Shown here in pieces: positions 17,195-26,231 of a stretch of 62,842 nt of DNA; position 1 is the first letter of the stretch; the number at the start of each line of letters is the position of its first letter. The notes under the pieces are model-generated. The model did no database searches, was not told where the DNA came from, and was given only the letters and a program-made list of their open reading frames with translations. This DNA is from Natronincola peptidivorans. Lineage in GTDB: Bacteria > Bacillota > Clostridia > Peptostreptococcales > Natronincolaceae. The stretch is taken from contig NZ_FOHU01000017.1 in the NCBI RefSeq assembly GCF_900111615.1, forward strand, positions 1 to 62,842, written 5' to 3'. The position numbers and the translations under genes are program-made.

Positions 17195-18061
17195 TTACTT
17201 TGTTTGTTCCTCATCCAGGAAATAATGATACACTTCTAATCCTATATCTGCTAGCAGCTGTTTACCTATTTCATTACTATCCAAACCCTTTGTTAATCCT
17301 ACTAATACAACCTTTCTCTCCCCCAAGTCCATTACACCTGCATCGTGAACAACGCCTGAGATGCTCCCCGTTTTGTGAGAAAATCTAACGGGTTTTGGAT
17401 CTACATCCCCTACAAAGGTACTGCAAGTAGGACACAGGTTATGATGTCCTACCCTTTCATTACAGGTGCCGCAAAGACGAAGCTCTTTAGAAAAACAATC
17501 ATTTAACTGCTGTTTGGAGAGTATTTCCATACCTTTCTCAGCATAGACATTATTTAAGCCATTGCCAATAACAAACCTTTCTAGCATGCTTCCTATATCT
17601 TTAGGCGTCGTATAATTATAGGTTTCCGGTATCACCATCATCAGCTTTCTAGCCAAGTAAGTATTTTTCATTCCCATGCTTTGTAGTGTAGCGTTAATAT
17701 TGTCCCTTCCAAGGTGATCAATCAGCATATTGGTTGCTGTGTTATCACTAATGTCCACCATTAAATGCAATAGATCCTCTAAGGTTAGCTCCAGCCCTTC
17801 CTGCAATAGTGTTAGCACGCCACAGCCACCAACCTTATCTTCTTTCTTTAAAGCAATCGTCTCTTCCAAGGTTTTCATTCCAATTTCCACCTGCCTTAGC
17901 CCTTCCCATAATATAGGGATTTTTATGATGCTAGCGGAATGAAACCTCTCATCTCCATTGATTATGATGGTCTTATTATTATTTAAGTTTTTTATATAAA
18001 TTCCAACAGTTCCGTTGATTTTATCAATATGCTGTTGAATCCGTTCCTGTAATCTCCTCAT
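17195..18061 (-). CDS. Class-A beta-lactamase-like serine hydrolase with zinc-ribbon insert
   Basis: 288 residues without a signal peptide, so probably cytoplasmic. The penicillin-binding fold triad is complete: S44-I-I-K47, S105-D-N107 and K230-T-G232. Between the last two motifs, residues 197-213 insert C-GTC and C-PTC (C197, C200, C210, C213), a zinc-ribbon or rubredoxin-like knuckle that normal class-A enzymes lack. The substrate is unknown; a cytoplasmic DD-peptidase, esterase or amidase acting on muropeptides would suit the cluster. Its start overlaps the M20 gene by 38 nt, indicating translational coupling. It is the last gene of the cluster. Confidence 0.88.
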   Translation of the reverse strand: MRRLQERIQQHIDKINGTVGIYIKNLNNNKTIIINGDERFHSASIIKIPILWEGLRQVEIGMKTLEETIALKKEDKVGGCGVLTLLQEGLELTLEDLLHLMVDISDNTATNMLIDHLGRDNINATLQSMGMKNTYLARKLMMVIPETYNYTTPKDIGSMLERFVIGNGLNNVYAEKGMEILSKQQLNDCFSKELRLCGTCNERVGHHNLCPTCSTFVGDVDPKPVRFSHKTGSISGVVHDAGVMDLGERKVVLVGLTKGLDSNEIGKQLLADIGLEVYHYFLDEEQTK

Positions 18062-19256
18062 CTATATCTTCCTCTCCTAGAATCGTCAGAGCATTTTTTA
18101 CTTGCAGGGCTACACCTATCGATAGGCAGTCTTCGTCTATATCAAATAAATCGCTGTGGCCATAATGAATAATACCTTTTTTCTGGTTTCTACATCCTAG
18201 TCTGTAAAAAGCCCCCTCCGACTCTTCCAGAAAATATCCAAAATCCTCTACCCCTAGGCTAGGATCTTTAATTATTTTCACCTTATTTTCTCCTAATAGC
18301 TGTCTTCCATTTTCCCCTACTATATCAACGATATTGTCATGATTGATCAGGGCTGGGTATCCTTCTTCTCTTATGAATTCTCCTGTTGCACCTAAACCCT
18401 TTGTCACCTGTTCTACGATTTCAGTCAATCTATGGAGGACCGTTCTTCTTGTATCAGGATCTAAGCTTCTTACTGTCCCTACCATTTCTACCTTATTGGC
18501 TATGATGTTCCCTTGGGTACCGCCTGTGATGGTGCCAATAGTAACTACTGCAGATTTTCTTGGGTCAATATTTCTGCTGGTAATGGTCTGTGCTGCCATA
18601 ATTACTTGACCCGCTGCCACAATGGCATCAATCCCACCATGAGGATATGCCCCATGAGTGCTTTCTCCATGAATCACGATTTTTATCGTGTCAGAGGAGG
18701 CATTCATTTGTCCATATTTTATCCCTATTTCTCCAACTGGGATTTCTGGTGTTACATGTAAGCCTAGAACAACGTCTACCTTTGGATTTTCCATGACACC
18801 TGCTTCGATCATAGGCTTAGCACCTCCAATAGTCTCTTCTGCTGGTTGAAAAAGAAGCTTCACAGTGCCGTGGATTCTATCCTCCATACCCTTCAAAAGC
18901 TTTGCAGCACCTAATAATATCGTCATATGGGCATCATGGCCGCAGGCATGCATTTTCCCCTCTATCTTCGACCTATAACTAACCTTCTTCCTATCCGCTA
19001 TCGGCAATGCGTCCATGTCTCCTCTGAGGGCAACAGTTTTACCTGGGTACTTCCCTCTAATCATAGCAACCACCGCTGTATTAGCAATGCCTGTTATGAC
19101 TTCAATCCCCATCTCCTGTAAGTAGGTTGTTATTTTTTCTTGGGTTCTAAACTCCTCCATCCCCAGCTCAGGGTTTTGATGGAAATCTCTTCTAACTGTA
19201 CATAACCAGTTTTTTATTGCTTCCGCTTCCTTTAATATAAGAGATTTTTCAACCAT
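18024..19256 (-). CDS. M20-family amidohydrolase (N-acyl amino acid / hippurate hydrolase type)
   Basis: 410 residues. Metal-binding motifs are intact: MHACGHDAHM, FQPAEETIGGAKPMIEAG and the terminal IHYGHSDLFDID. ALRGDMDALPI near 96 is also typical. It is a cytoplasmic dimetal enzyme that removes an acyl or aminoacyl group from an amino acid or small peptide. In this cluster N-acetyl-diaminopimelate or a muropeptide fragment is a reasonable substrate, but the sequence alone does not show it. It starts on the last base of the LD-carboxypeptidase gene and overlaps the serine hydrolase gene at the other end. Confidence 0.9.
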   Translation of the reverse strand: MVEKSLILKEAEAIKNWLCTVRRDFHQNPELGMEEFRTQEKITTYLQEMGIEVITGIANTAVVAMIRGKYPGKTVALRGDMDALPIADRKKVSYRSKIEGKMHACGHDAHMTILLGAAKLLKGMEDRIHGTVKLLFQPAEETIGGAKPMIEAGVMENPKVDVVLGLHVTPEIPVGEIGIKYGQMNASSDTIKIVIHGESTHGAYPHGGIDAIVAAGQVIMAAQTITSRNIDPRKSAVVTIGTITGGTQGNIIANKVEMVGTVRSLDPDTRRTVLHRLTEIVEQVTKGLGATGEFIREEGYPALINHDNIVDIVGENGRQLLGENKVKIIKDPSLGVEDFGYFLEESEGAFYRLGCRNQKKGIIHYGHSDLFDIDEDCLSIGVALQVKNALTILGEEDIDEEITGTDSTAY

Positions 19257-20185
19257 CAGCTAGTAGCAGCCTCCTCGATGTATAATTTCCCCTCTGTGGC
19301 TTTTAATGCTGCCTCCACTCCAAATGGCAGGGTAACTTTAGGCGTACAATGTCCAGCCTTTAGATTATAAATAGTTGGTTTCCCATAGGGAACAATGATT
19401 TCTTCAAAAACCTCCATTAAGCTTAGGCTCACCTGACGCTTTTGAGGATCACAATCATTCCAATCTCCTAAAATAACTCCTTCGGCATCCTCCAGTTTTC
19501 CTGCTAAGGCCAATTGGGTAAGCATACGATCTACACGGTAAGGCTCTTCACCGATCTCTTCTAAGAAAAGTAGCTTTCCTCTTGTATCAATCTCATAGGG
19601 CGTTCCCATAGTACCCGAAACTAAAGCTAAGTTTCCTCCAACAATCTTACCCCTTGCCTCTCCTTTAACAATACACTCAATTTTTGAGTCCTCTGGATTC
19701 CCTATCAGTCCCATAGCTTCTGATTTAGTAACAGCCTTTAAGAAGGATTCTTTAGAAAAATCGTCTAAGCCTTTAGCAATATCAGCCGCTGCCATTGGCC
19801 CATGAAAGGTTACAAGATTGCAGTTTTGATTGATTAAAAGGTGTAAGGAAGTAATATCACTATAACCTATAAAGACCTTCGGATTATTTTTTATGGCTTT
19901 TTGATCTATCTTATGTAGGATCTTCATTGCTCCATAGCCGCCTCTTAAGCAGATAATCCCTTGTACCTCTTTGTCATTAAACATCCTGTTAAAATCCTCA
20001 GCTCTCAATTCATCACTACCAGCTAGATAACCATGGGTTGCATAACAACTTTCTGTTAGCTTTACCTTAAAGCCTAGTTTTGTAAGCTCTTCAACCGCCA
20101 ACTGAACCTTGTCTTCAGTTGCTGGACTGGAGGGTGCTATGACACCTATGGTATCCCCTTGGGTTAATGCCTTTGGTTTTATCAT
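19256..20185 (-). CDS. Murein tetrapeptide LD-carboxypeptidase (S66 family)
   Basis: 309 residues, no signal peptide. It should cleave the terminal D-Ala from the tetrapeptide L-Ala-D-Glu-meso-Dap-D-Ala in the cytoplasm. The Ser-Glu-His triad can be assigned: Ser109 in GYSD, Glu209 in LFLEEIGEEPYRVDRM and His279 in KAGHCTPKVTLP. GVIAPSSP and LRGGYGAMK are typical family blocks. It is similar in role to LdcA and Bacillus YkfA. The gene starts downstream of a strong 17-bp stem that follows spmB, and is tightly coupled to the M20 gene. Confidence 0.94.
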   Translation of the reverse strand: MIKPKALTQGDTIGVIAPSSPATEDKVQLAVEELTKLGFKVKLTESCYATHGYLAGSDELRAEDFNRMFNDKEVQGIICLRGGYGAMKILHKIDQKAIKNNPKVFIGYSDITSLHLLINQNCNLVTFHGPMAAADIAKGLDDFSKESFLKAVTKSEAMGLIGNPEDSKIECIVKGEARGKIVGGNLALVSGTMGTPYEIDTRGKLLFLEEIGEEPYRVDRMLTQLALAGKLEDAEGVILGDWNDCDPQKRQVSLSLMEVFEEIIVPYGKPTIYNLKAGHCTPKVTLPFGVEAALKATEGKLYIEEAATS

Positions 20186-20220
20186 GCTACATCTCCACCT
20201 TTCTTTTTGATAAATGGATT

Positions 20221-20262
20221 ACAAATAATAAGGGCTATTACCAACATAGCCCTTATTATTTG
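20221..20262 (-). terminator. Strong stem-loop between spmB and LD-carboxypeptidase gene
   Basis: A perfect 17-bp inverted repeat (20221-20237 with 20246-20262) with an 8-nt loop. A/T-rich ends give a short T-rich 3' side. It may terminate or attenuate transcription after spmB; only about 35 nt separate it from the next start, so some read-through is likely. Confidence 0.6.
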
Positions 20263-20275
20263 TAATTATATCCTA

Positions 20276-20812
20276 TTATGCGAACATTAATCTTACTACC
20301 AGTACAGCTGTAATAAGTCCAACAACATCTGCGATTAAGCCTGCTGGTAAAGCATGTCTTGTCTTTTTAATGGCTACAGAGCCAAAGTATACCGCTAACA
20401 CGTAGAAGGTGGTCTCTGTAGAGCCTTGCATAACAGAAACCATTCTTCCTATCAAAGAATCTGGTCCATGAGTGCTAATCATTTCACTCATGATTCCTGA
20501 GGCCCCTCCACCTGATAATGGTCTCATAATGGCCATTGGCAGCACTTCTCCTGGCATACCTATAAGGCTGGTTATTGGGCTCACTAGATTCACTAGGATT
20601 TCCATGGCTCCCGAGGCTCTAAAGATACCTATACCTACCAGCATTGCTACTAAATAAGGAATAATCCTTACAGCTGTATTAAAACCCTCTTTTGCTCCAT
20701 CAGTAAAAGCTTCATATACTTTGACCTTTTTAAAGAAACCATAGGCTGGTATTGTTAACAAGATAAAAGGTATTGCAAATTTAGAAATAACATTAACTAC
20801 ATCAGCAAACAT
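20276..20812 (-). CDS. spmB: Spore maturation protein B
   Basis: 178 residues with four or five membrane helices. The GxxxGFNTAVRIIPYLVAMLVG region and RPLSGGGASGIMSE followed by TETTFYVLAVYFGSV identify the nucleoside-recognition-domain (Gate) fold shared with SpmA. SpmA and SpmB are needed for full dehydration of the spore core in Bacillus; mutants are heat-sensitive. It starts 15 nt after spmA. Its presence in a murein-peptide gene cluster is noteworthy. Confidence 0.95.
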   Translation of the reverse strand: MFADVVNVISKFAIPFILLTIPAYGFFKKVKVYEAFTDGAKEGFNTAVRIIPYLVAMLVGIGIFRASGAMEILVNLVSPITSLIGMPGEVLPMAIMRPLSGGGASGIMSEMISTHGPDSLIGRMVSVMQGSTETTFYVLAVYFGSVAIKKTRHALPAGLIADVVGLITAVLVVRLMFA

Positions 20813-20827
20813 AAATTAACCCCCTTC

Positions 20828-21445
20828 TTATTTAGTTGCTTCTTCAAGATTTTCTGTTTTGATTTGAAAAACTGGTAGCCTTTGTAATAGTTTTACTGCT
20901 ATTACTGCCGCTATCGTAGAAGCTAATGTTGCTACAATAACCGGACCAATGATTTCTGTTGGATTTGTTGAATCCGCAGCAGCACGAATCGCAATCACAG
21001 ATGCTGGGATTAACGTTACAGAAGAAGTATTGATAGCTAAAAAAGTACACATTGCATTACTAGCTGTATCTTTATGGGGATTAAGCTCTTGCAATTCCTG
21101 CATTGCCTTAAGACCTAACGGTGTTGCAGCATTTCCTAACCCCAATACATTAGCCGCCATATTCATAATCATAGCTCCCATCGCTGGATGGTCCTCAGGT
21201 ACATCTGGGAATAAAGGTACCATGATAAATCTTAAAGCCTTTGCAATTGTTTTTATAAGTCCAGATTCTTCAGCAATCTTCATAATTCCAAGCCATAATG
21301 CCATCACACCGATTAATCCTAAGGATAAATCTACTGCAGTTCTGGCACTGCTAACAGCTGCATCTGTAACTGCTTCAATATTGCCAGTAAAAGCGCCTAC
21401 GATAACGCCTATTGCGATAAATAGAAACCATACAACATTAATCAT
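20828..21445 (-). CDS. spmA: Spore maturation protein A
   Basis: 205 residues with four or five membrane helices. Family blocks are present: MINVVWFLFIAIGVIVGAFTGN at the start, GLIGVMALWLGIMKIAEESGL, NMAANVLGLGNAATPLGLKAM and FLAINTSSVTLIPASVIAIR. Like SpmB it is a Gate-domain membrane protein, and the two probably form a complex in the spore membrane. AAGGAGGAATT precedes ATG 21445. A 126-bp gap separates it from the epimerase gene, so an internal promoter cannot be excluded. Confidence 0.95.
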   Translation of the reverse strand: MINVVWFLFIAIGVIVGAFTGNIEAVTDAAVSSARTAVDLSLGLIGVMALWLGIMKIAEESGLIKTIAKALRFIMVPLFPDVPEDHPAMGAMIMNMAANVLGLGNAATPLGLKAMQELQELNPHKDTASNAMCTFLAINTSSVTLIPASVIAIRAAADSTNPTEIIGPVIVATLASTIAAVIAVKLLQRLPVFQIKTENLEEATK

Positions 21446-21571
21446 AAAAATAATTCCTCCTTCATTCTTTTTTAAAAGCTAACTTTAAAATTCTGCAGTT
21501 ATTTTATTTATTCTCCTCTAAGTTTCCCCACCCCCTTAGTATATAAAATGTATGACTACATTTATGACCCT

Positions 21572-22660
21572 CTAACTAAATATGGATTCAGGGACATCTG
21601 TAAAGCCTAGCCCTGGTATCTCCTGCAGAAGGATTCTCTCCCCTTTAAAAATGGCGCCCCCATCAAAGGGATCTATACTGCATAGTCCTGGTCCATCTAA
21701 ATCTATCTTTGTCACTATATTTTTTGCAGCTGCTACATGGGCTGCGGCAGTTACGCTCAGTTTACTTTCCAGCATACATCCCATCATGCACTCTACACCA
21801 TAGGCTTCTGCTATAGCTATGATTTTTAAAGCTTGGTGGATTCCCCCAGTCTTCATAAGCTTGATATTGATAAGATCCACTGCTCTTTCCTGTAAAATCT
21901 TTAAAGCATCCTTTGGTGAAAATATACTTTCATCTGCCATCACTGGAAAAGTTACATGATCTGTCACATATTTTAACCCTTCAAAATCATGGGCAGCAAC
22001 TGGCTGCTCCACAAACTCTATTGCAAGACCAGCATCCTCTATATCCCTTAAAATAGATACAGCTTCTTTAGGCTTCCAGCCCTGATTGGCATCAATTCTC
22101 AGCTGTATATTTTCGCCTACGGCTTCTCTAATGGCTTTTAAACGTTTTAGATCCATCCTTGCATCTTTTCCTACCTTTATTTTTAAGGTTTTATATCCTC
22201 TTGCCACTGCCGAGATACTATCTCTAACCATTTCCTCTGGCATATTTACACTAATGGTTATATCCGTGGTAATTTCCTTCCGAAATCCACCCAGCAGCTT
22301 GTATAAGGGTGCTTTGTAATATTGTCCAAACAAATCGTATAAAGCAATATCCACCGCAGCTTTAGCACTAGTATTTTTTACCAATACTTTGTCTAACTTC
22401 ATCATTATCGCTTCCAAATTTTCTATGTCCAGTCCAATCAATTGAGGAGCGATGTAATTCTTGACGGCCCCTCCAATGGAGGAAAGAGTATCTCCAGTAA
22501 TAACAGCAGTTGGTGCTGCTTCGCCATAGCCTATATGTCCCGTATCTGTCATAATCCTCACCGCTATGTTTTCTATACTATCTACAGTTCTCAAGGCTGT
22601 CTTAAATGGAGTTTTGAGAGGAACAGATAAATGTCCCAATTGAATTGCTGTGATTTTCAT
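21572..22660 (-). CDS. Dipeptide epimerase (L-Ala-D/L-Glu epimerase type)
   Basis: 362 residues from ATG 22660; an in-frame ATG two codons earlier lies next to the GGGGGAGG site. It is an enolase-superfamily barrel of the muconate-lactonizing group. LKIKVGKD holds the KxK general base, RIDANQGW, EQPV and ADES supply the metal ligands (D, E, D), and KLMKTGGI holds the opposite Lys. The C-terminal DxDGPGLC with D-x-D is the signature for dipeptide binding. It converts L-Ala-D-Glu to L-Ala-L-Glu so that normal peptidases can degrade murein peptides, as Bacillus YkfB does. Confidence 0.92.
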   Translation of the reverse strand: MKITAIQLGHLSVPLKTPFKTALRTVDSIENIAVRIMTDTGHIGYGEAAPTAVITGDTLSSIGGAVKNYIAPQLIGLDIENLEAIMMKLDKVLVKNTSAKAAVDIALYDLFGQYYKAPLYKLLGGFRKEITTDITISVNMPEEMVRDSISAVARGYKTLKIKVGKDARMDLKRLKAIREAVGENIQLRIDANQGWKPKEAVSILRDIEDAGLAIEFVEQPVAAHDFEGLKYVTDHVTFPVMADESIFSPKDALKILQERAVDLINIKLMKTGGIHQALKIIAIAEAYGVECMMGCMLESKLSVTAAAHVAAAKNIVTKIDLDGPGLCSIDPFDGGAIFKGERILLQEIPGLGFTDVPESIFS

Positions 22661-22704
22661 AAGCATCCTCCCCCAGAAAGTTATTAGAAGTATTTAGCTC
22701 ATTC

Positions 22705-24006
22705 TTACTCCTCTGATAAATGAGAAGGAATCAGTTCTCTTTCCAACAGGTTCTCATAGCTTTCCCTTTGGACGATGACTTCTGACTTTCCTTCTTGATT
22801 GATCAATACTACCGCTGGTCTTGGCAGCTTATTATAATTGCTTGCCATGGAGTAGTTATAAGCACCAGTGGCTAATACTGCCAAGATATCTCCCGCCTCT
22901 ATTTCTGGAGTATCTAAGTCCCATATCAATATGTCGCCACTTTCGCAGCATTTTCCAGCAATGGTAGTCTTCATGCTAAGAGGTGCGTTCTTTTTATTTG
23001 CCACCACTGCTTCATACCTTGCTCTATATAGTGCAGGCCTTGGATTGTCTGGTAATCCTCCATCTACACTGGCATAGGTCCGTATATTTGGAATCTCCTT
23101 TACATTTCCTACGGTATAAAGTGTAATCCCAGCTTCTCCAACAACCCACCTACCGGGCTCTATAATAATAGTGGGTGTAGTAATACTATACTTTTGGCAT
23201 CCTTCTATTACTTTTTCCATGATAGCGTCAGTAAAGTAGCTGAGGGGTTTAGGCTCATCATTATCTGTATAACGTATTCCAAATCCTCCCCCTACATTTA
23301 GTTCAATAGCTTTAAATCCTAGCCTTTCCTTTAGGTCATGTATTAGATTCAGAACAACATCAATAGCATCAGTATAAATATCTTTTTGAAAAAGCTGAGA
23401 TCCTAGGTGGAAATGGAAGCCAGTTAAGTCTAGATATTGTGACTCTATTGTTTGTCTTACAGCATCATAGATTTTTTCACGTTCAAGAGGCATGCCAAAC
23501 TTTGAATCTTTTTGTCCAGTAACAATATATTCATGAGTTTGTCCTTCTATGCCTGGAGTAACACGGAAAAGTATTTTAACTGTTTTCATTTGTTGCCTTG
23601 CAATCTCATCTAATAGCTGCAGCTCTGCTAAATTATCTACTATGATCCTGCCAACATTATTTTCTACTGCTAGATATAGCTCTTCCCACGATTTATTATT
23701 GCCATGAAACATAACCTTTTCCATAGGAAAGTCTGCCTTGATAGCTGTATATAGCTCTCCTCCTGATACTACGTCAAGTCCTAATCCTTCTCTAGCAATG
23801 ATTTTACACATGGCCATAGTAAGAAAAGCTTTGCTGGCATAGGCAGCTTTTGTGTTGATATATTTTTCTAGAAAGGTTTCTCTTATCTCCTCACACCTCT
23901 CCATGATTTTTTCCTCTGCCACCACATATAATGGCGTTCCATATTTCTTTGCTAATGCTACCGTATCCCCACCGGCAAAATTAAAATGGTCCTTACAGTT
24001 TTCCAT
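22705..24006 (-). CDS. lysA: Diaminopimelate decarboxylase
   Basis: 433 residues from ATG 24006; a TTG at 24018 is in frame but abuts the AGAGGAG site. Fold-III PLP enzyme: the cofactor Lys lies in AAYASKAF (Lys59), HFHLGSQ and GGGFGIRY bind phosphate, EPGRWVVG follows, and the second-subunit CESGD loop and GAYNYSMASNYN are present. It makes L-lysine from meso-DAP. With the epimerase and LD-carboxypeptidase nearby, it may serve here to degrade murein-derived DAP rather than only for lysine synthesis. A sigma-54 promoter lies upstream. Confidence 0.96.
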   Translation of the reverse strand: MENCKDHFNFAGGDTVALAKKYGTPLYVVAEEKIMERCEEIRETFLEKYINTKAAYASKAFLTMAMCKIIAREGLGLDVVSGGELYTAIKADFPMEKVMFHGNNKSWEELYLAVENNVGRIIVDNLAELQLLDEIARQQMKTVKILFRVTPGIEGQTHEYIVTGQKDSKFGMPLEREKIYDAVRQTIESQYLDLTGFHFHLGSQLFQKDIYTDAIDVVLNLIHDLKERLGFKAIELNVGGGFGIRYTDNDEPKPLSYFTDAIMEKVIEGCQKYSITTPTIIIEPGRWVVGEAGITLYTVGNVKEIPNIRTYASVDGGLPDNPRPALYRARYEAVVANKKNAPLSMKTTIAGKCCESGDILIWDLDTPEIEAGDILAVLATGAYNYSMASNYNKLPRPAVVLINQEGKSEVIVQRESYENLLERELIPSHLSEE

Positions 24007-24055
24007 TTTTACTGTCAACTCCTCTTAAGTTAATAATTTTGTTTCTATTAATCCT

Positions 24056-24073
24056 ATGCAATAGTTATACCAA
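24056..24073 (-). promoter_or_regulatory. Predicted sigma-54 promoter upstream of lysA
   Basis: Minus-strand TTGG-TATAACTA-TTGCAT. The GG and GC dinucleotides are exactly 10 bp apart, and TTGG and TTGCA match the -24/-12 consensus. Transcription would start about 40 nt ahead of lysA. A sigma-54 activator gene lies directly upstream. Confidence 0.7.
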
Positions 24074-24192
24074 AATACTCATTACTACTCCTTTCAATGA
24101 CTATAAACCCTATCCTTTTCTAGAAATAGACAAGCTAATGATGATTTTCTAATATTGTCTTAATTATCAGTCAATTCTATAGAATTATATTC

Positions 24193-24240
24193 AACAAAAA
24201 TAGAACAAGATAAAAAATTTTATCTTGTTCTATTTTTGTT
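24193..24240. repeat. Perfect 23-bp inverted repeat, possible activator site or terminator
   Basis: Arms 24193-24215 and 24218-24240 are exact reverse complements with a 2-bp centre. It lies 120 bp upstream of the sigma-54 promoter, a normal distance for an enhancer-type activator site, and 130 bp behind the activator gene, where it could also serve as a terminator. Confidence 0.6.
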
Positions 24241-24371
24241 CGTATTTTCGAACTTTTTTCTGTTCATCTATTGAATCAGTATGGATATCAAACGAGTTCC
24301 TTCTATTAAATCATGAGAGACGGACTTTAAATGCTTGTCCGCATTTCCAGACTATTTTCCTGTTTTTCGAA

Positions 24372-26231
24372 CTACTCAATCTTGTATCTCTTTAGTTTCT
24401 CGTAGAAGCTTGTTTTCCCTACCTTCAATGCCTTCATGGCTTTATTTCTATTGCCATTGTATTGCTTTAAGGTCTCCTCTATCACTTTTTTTTCAGTTTC
24501 CCAGATAGTTTCCTTTAAAGATTTTGCTATTTTCCTTTCCTGGGAGCTTTCTGGTCTATAGATTCCTGTCACTAGATGCTTTGAAAGGATGGTGTTGGTT
24601 TCTGTTAAATTCACAGCTCTTTCTAAAATGTTTTCTAGCTCCCTAACATTTCCAGGCCAATCATAATCCAACAGCTTGTGCAGCGCTTCTCCCGAGATGC
24701 GTTTTTGCTGACAGCCTATTCTATCACAAATCTTTGGAAGTATAGCATTAACCAAAGGAAAAATGTCCTGTCTACGCTCCCTAAGTGGAGGTATCCAGAT
24801 GGGAAATACGTTAATTCTATAGTATAAATCTTCTCGGAATCTTCCCTTTAGTATTTCATCTTCTAGATTTTTATTGGTGGCCACAATGATCCTTACATTA
24901 ATAGATATTCTTTCATTGCCTCCTACCCGATAAAAGCTTCTGTTTTGTAATACCTGCAATAGCTTTACCTGAAGAGGAGCAGATATTTCTCCAATCTCAT
25001 CTAAAAAGATGGTTCCTCCCTCTGCCATCTCAAACATTCCTTTTTTGCCTTCTCTTTTTGCCCCAGTAAAAGCCCCTCCTTCATAACCAAATAGCTCACT
25101 TTCCAACAAATTCTCTGGTATACTTCCGCTGTTCACATGAATAAAGGGCTGTTCTTTATACCTCCCAGCATTATGAATAGCCTTCGCCAGCATACTTTTT
25201 CCTGTACCACTTTCTCCTAGAAGTAAAACCGTGGAGTTGGATCTTGCTGCTTTATAGATCATTTGCTTCACTTGGTAGGTTTCTCTACTATCTCCAACAA
25301 TCTCTGGTAAAACGTTGGCTATTTCTTCTTTCTCTTTTAACCTAGCCTCCATTCTTTCAAGGGTAAAAAGTGCATCATCTCTTTCTCGAATGACCTTTTT
25401 AATTTCAGAGATATCCTCTACCTTTAAGACAGCTCCCACTCTTTTATCAAATTGGTTTACCGGTTTTAATGTGCATATGGTGGAACGTCCATTGATTTCT
25501 GTAAATTTTTCTTTATAACTAAGGTTTCTACCCTTTGCCACCTGATAAAACTCCTCAATGGTACTGCTATGACTATGAATTTCAAAAATATTTCTCCCGA
25601 TTACATCAAAATCTCCAGCATTTTCTCCTTTGCCTCGATAAGGCTTCCCTACTAATAGGTCGTAGATACCTTCTCCTCTTGCTGTATATCCCTTAGTTTG
25701 ATAAAATTTTACTTTTTTTGTAACTTTGTCTAATACCACCATATGCCCGATGGCAGTATTAAAGGGTAATATAAACTCCTGATCCTCCACCGCAATCCTT
25801 ATATATTTCTCTATATTGTCTATCTTTATGTTAATTTCTTTACCTAAAAAGATTTCCTCTACTTGTAAGCTATTCACTGTTTTAGATGATTTACTGCATT
25901 GATAAATAGGTTTGATATCTGGGCTATTGATGGCTCCCATAGCAACAAGGGCGTCACCCATCTCAATAGTATCATCATGGATTCCAATATAGCTTAGGTT
26001 TTCAGGCGTAAGGTTTCCGTCATCCTTTCCAAGCCAGTTGTCACCAATAAGGACGATGTCTCCATCCTGGATTTTACCCGCCTCATGTCCTATTCCTTGA
26101 TGGCCAGAAATACCAAATATCTCCTTTGCCTTTTGGTTATAAATTTGTATTTTCCCATTATGGTCAATAAAAATAAAGCCCTCTAGCATCATGTCGGTAA
26201 ATTGCTTGATTAAGCTATTGTTTTCAAACAT
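24372..26231 (-). CDS. PAS-domain sigma-54-dependent transcriptional activator
   Basis: About 619 residues from ATG 26231 (an in-frame ATG at 26240 abuts the GAGGA site). An N-terminal PAS domain (FIDHNGKIQIYNQKAKEIFG) is followed by a second sensory region up to about 290, a short coiled linker (about 290-315), the AAA+ domain with Walker A GESGTGKS and the sigma-54-contacting GAFTGA loop, the Walker-B FLDEIGE, and a Fis-type helix-turn-helix at the C-terminus (YNGNRNKAMKALKVGKTSFYEKL). It probably activates the promoter just upstream of lysA. No receiver domain, so the signal should be sensed directly by the PAS region. Confidence 0.93.
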   Translation of the reverse strand: MFENNSLIKQFTDMMLEGFIFIDHNGKIQIYNQKAKEIFGISGHQGIGHEAGKIQDGDIVLIGDNWLGKDDGNLTPENLSYIGIHDDTIEMGDALVAMGAINSPDIKPIYQCSKSSKTVNSLQVEEIFLGKEINIKIDNIEKYIRIAVEDQEFILPFNTAIGHMVVLDKVTKKVKFYQTKGYTARGEGIYDLLVGKPYRGKGENAGDFDVIGRNIFEIHSHSSTIEEFYQVAKGRNLSYKEKFTEINGRSTICTLKPVNQFDKRVGAVLKVEDISEIKKVIRERDDALFTLERMEARLKEKEEIANVLPEIVGDSRETYQVKQMIYKAARSNSTVLLLGESGTGKSMLAKAIHNAGRYKEQPFIHVNSGSIPENLLESELFGYEGGAFTGAKREGKKGMFEMAEGGTIFLDEIGEISAPLQVKLLQVLQNRSFYRVGGNERISINVRIIVATNKNLEDEILKGRFREDLYYRINVFPIWIPPLRERRQDIFPLVNAILPKICDRIGCQQKRISGEALHKLLDYDWPGNVRELENILERAVNLTETNTILSKHLVTGIYRPESSQERKIAKSLKETIWETEKKVIEETLKQYNGNRNKAMKALKVGKTSFYEKLKRYKIE

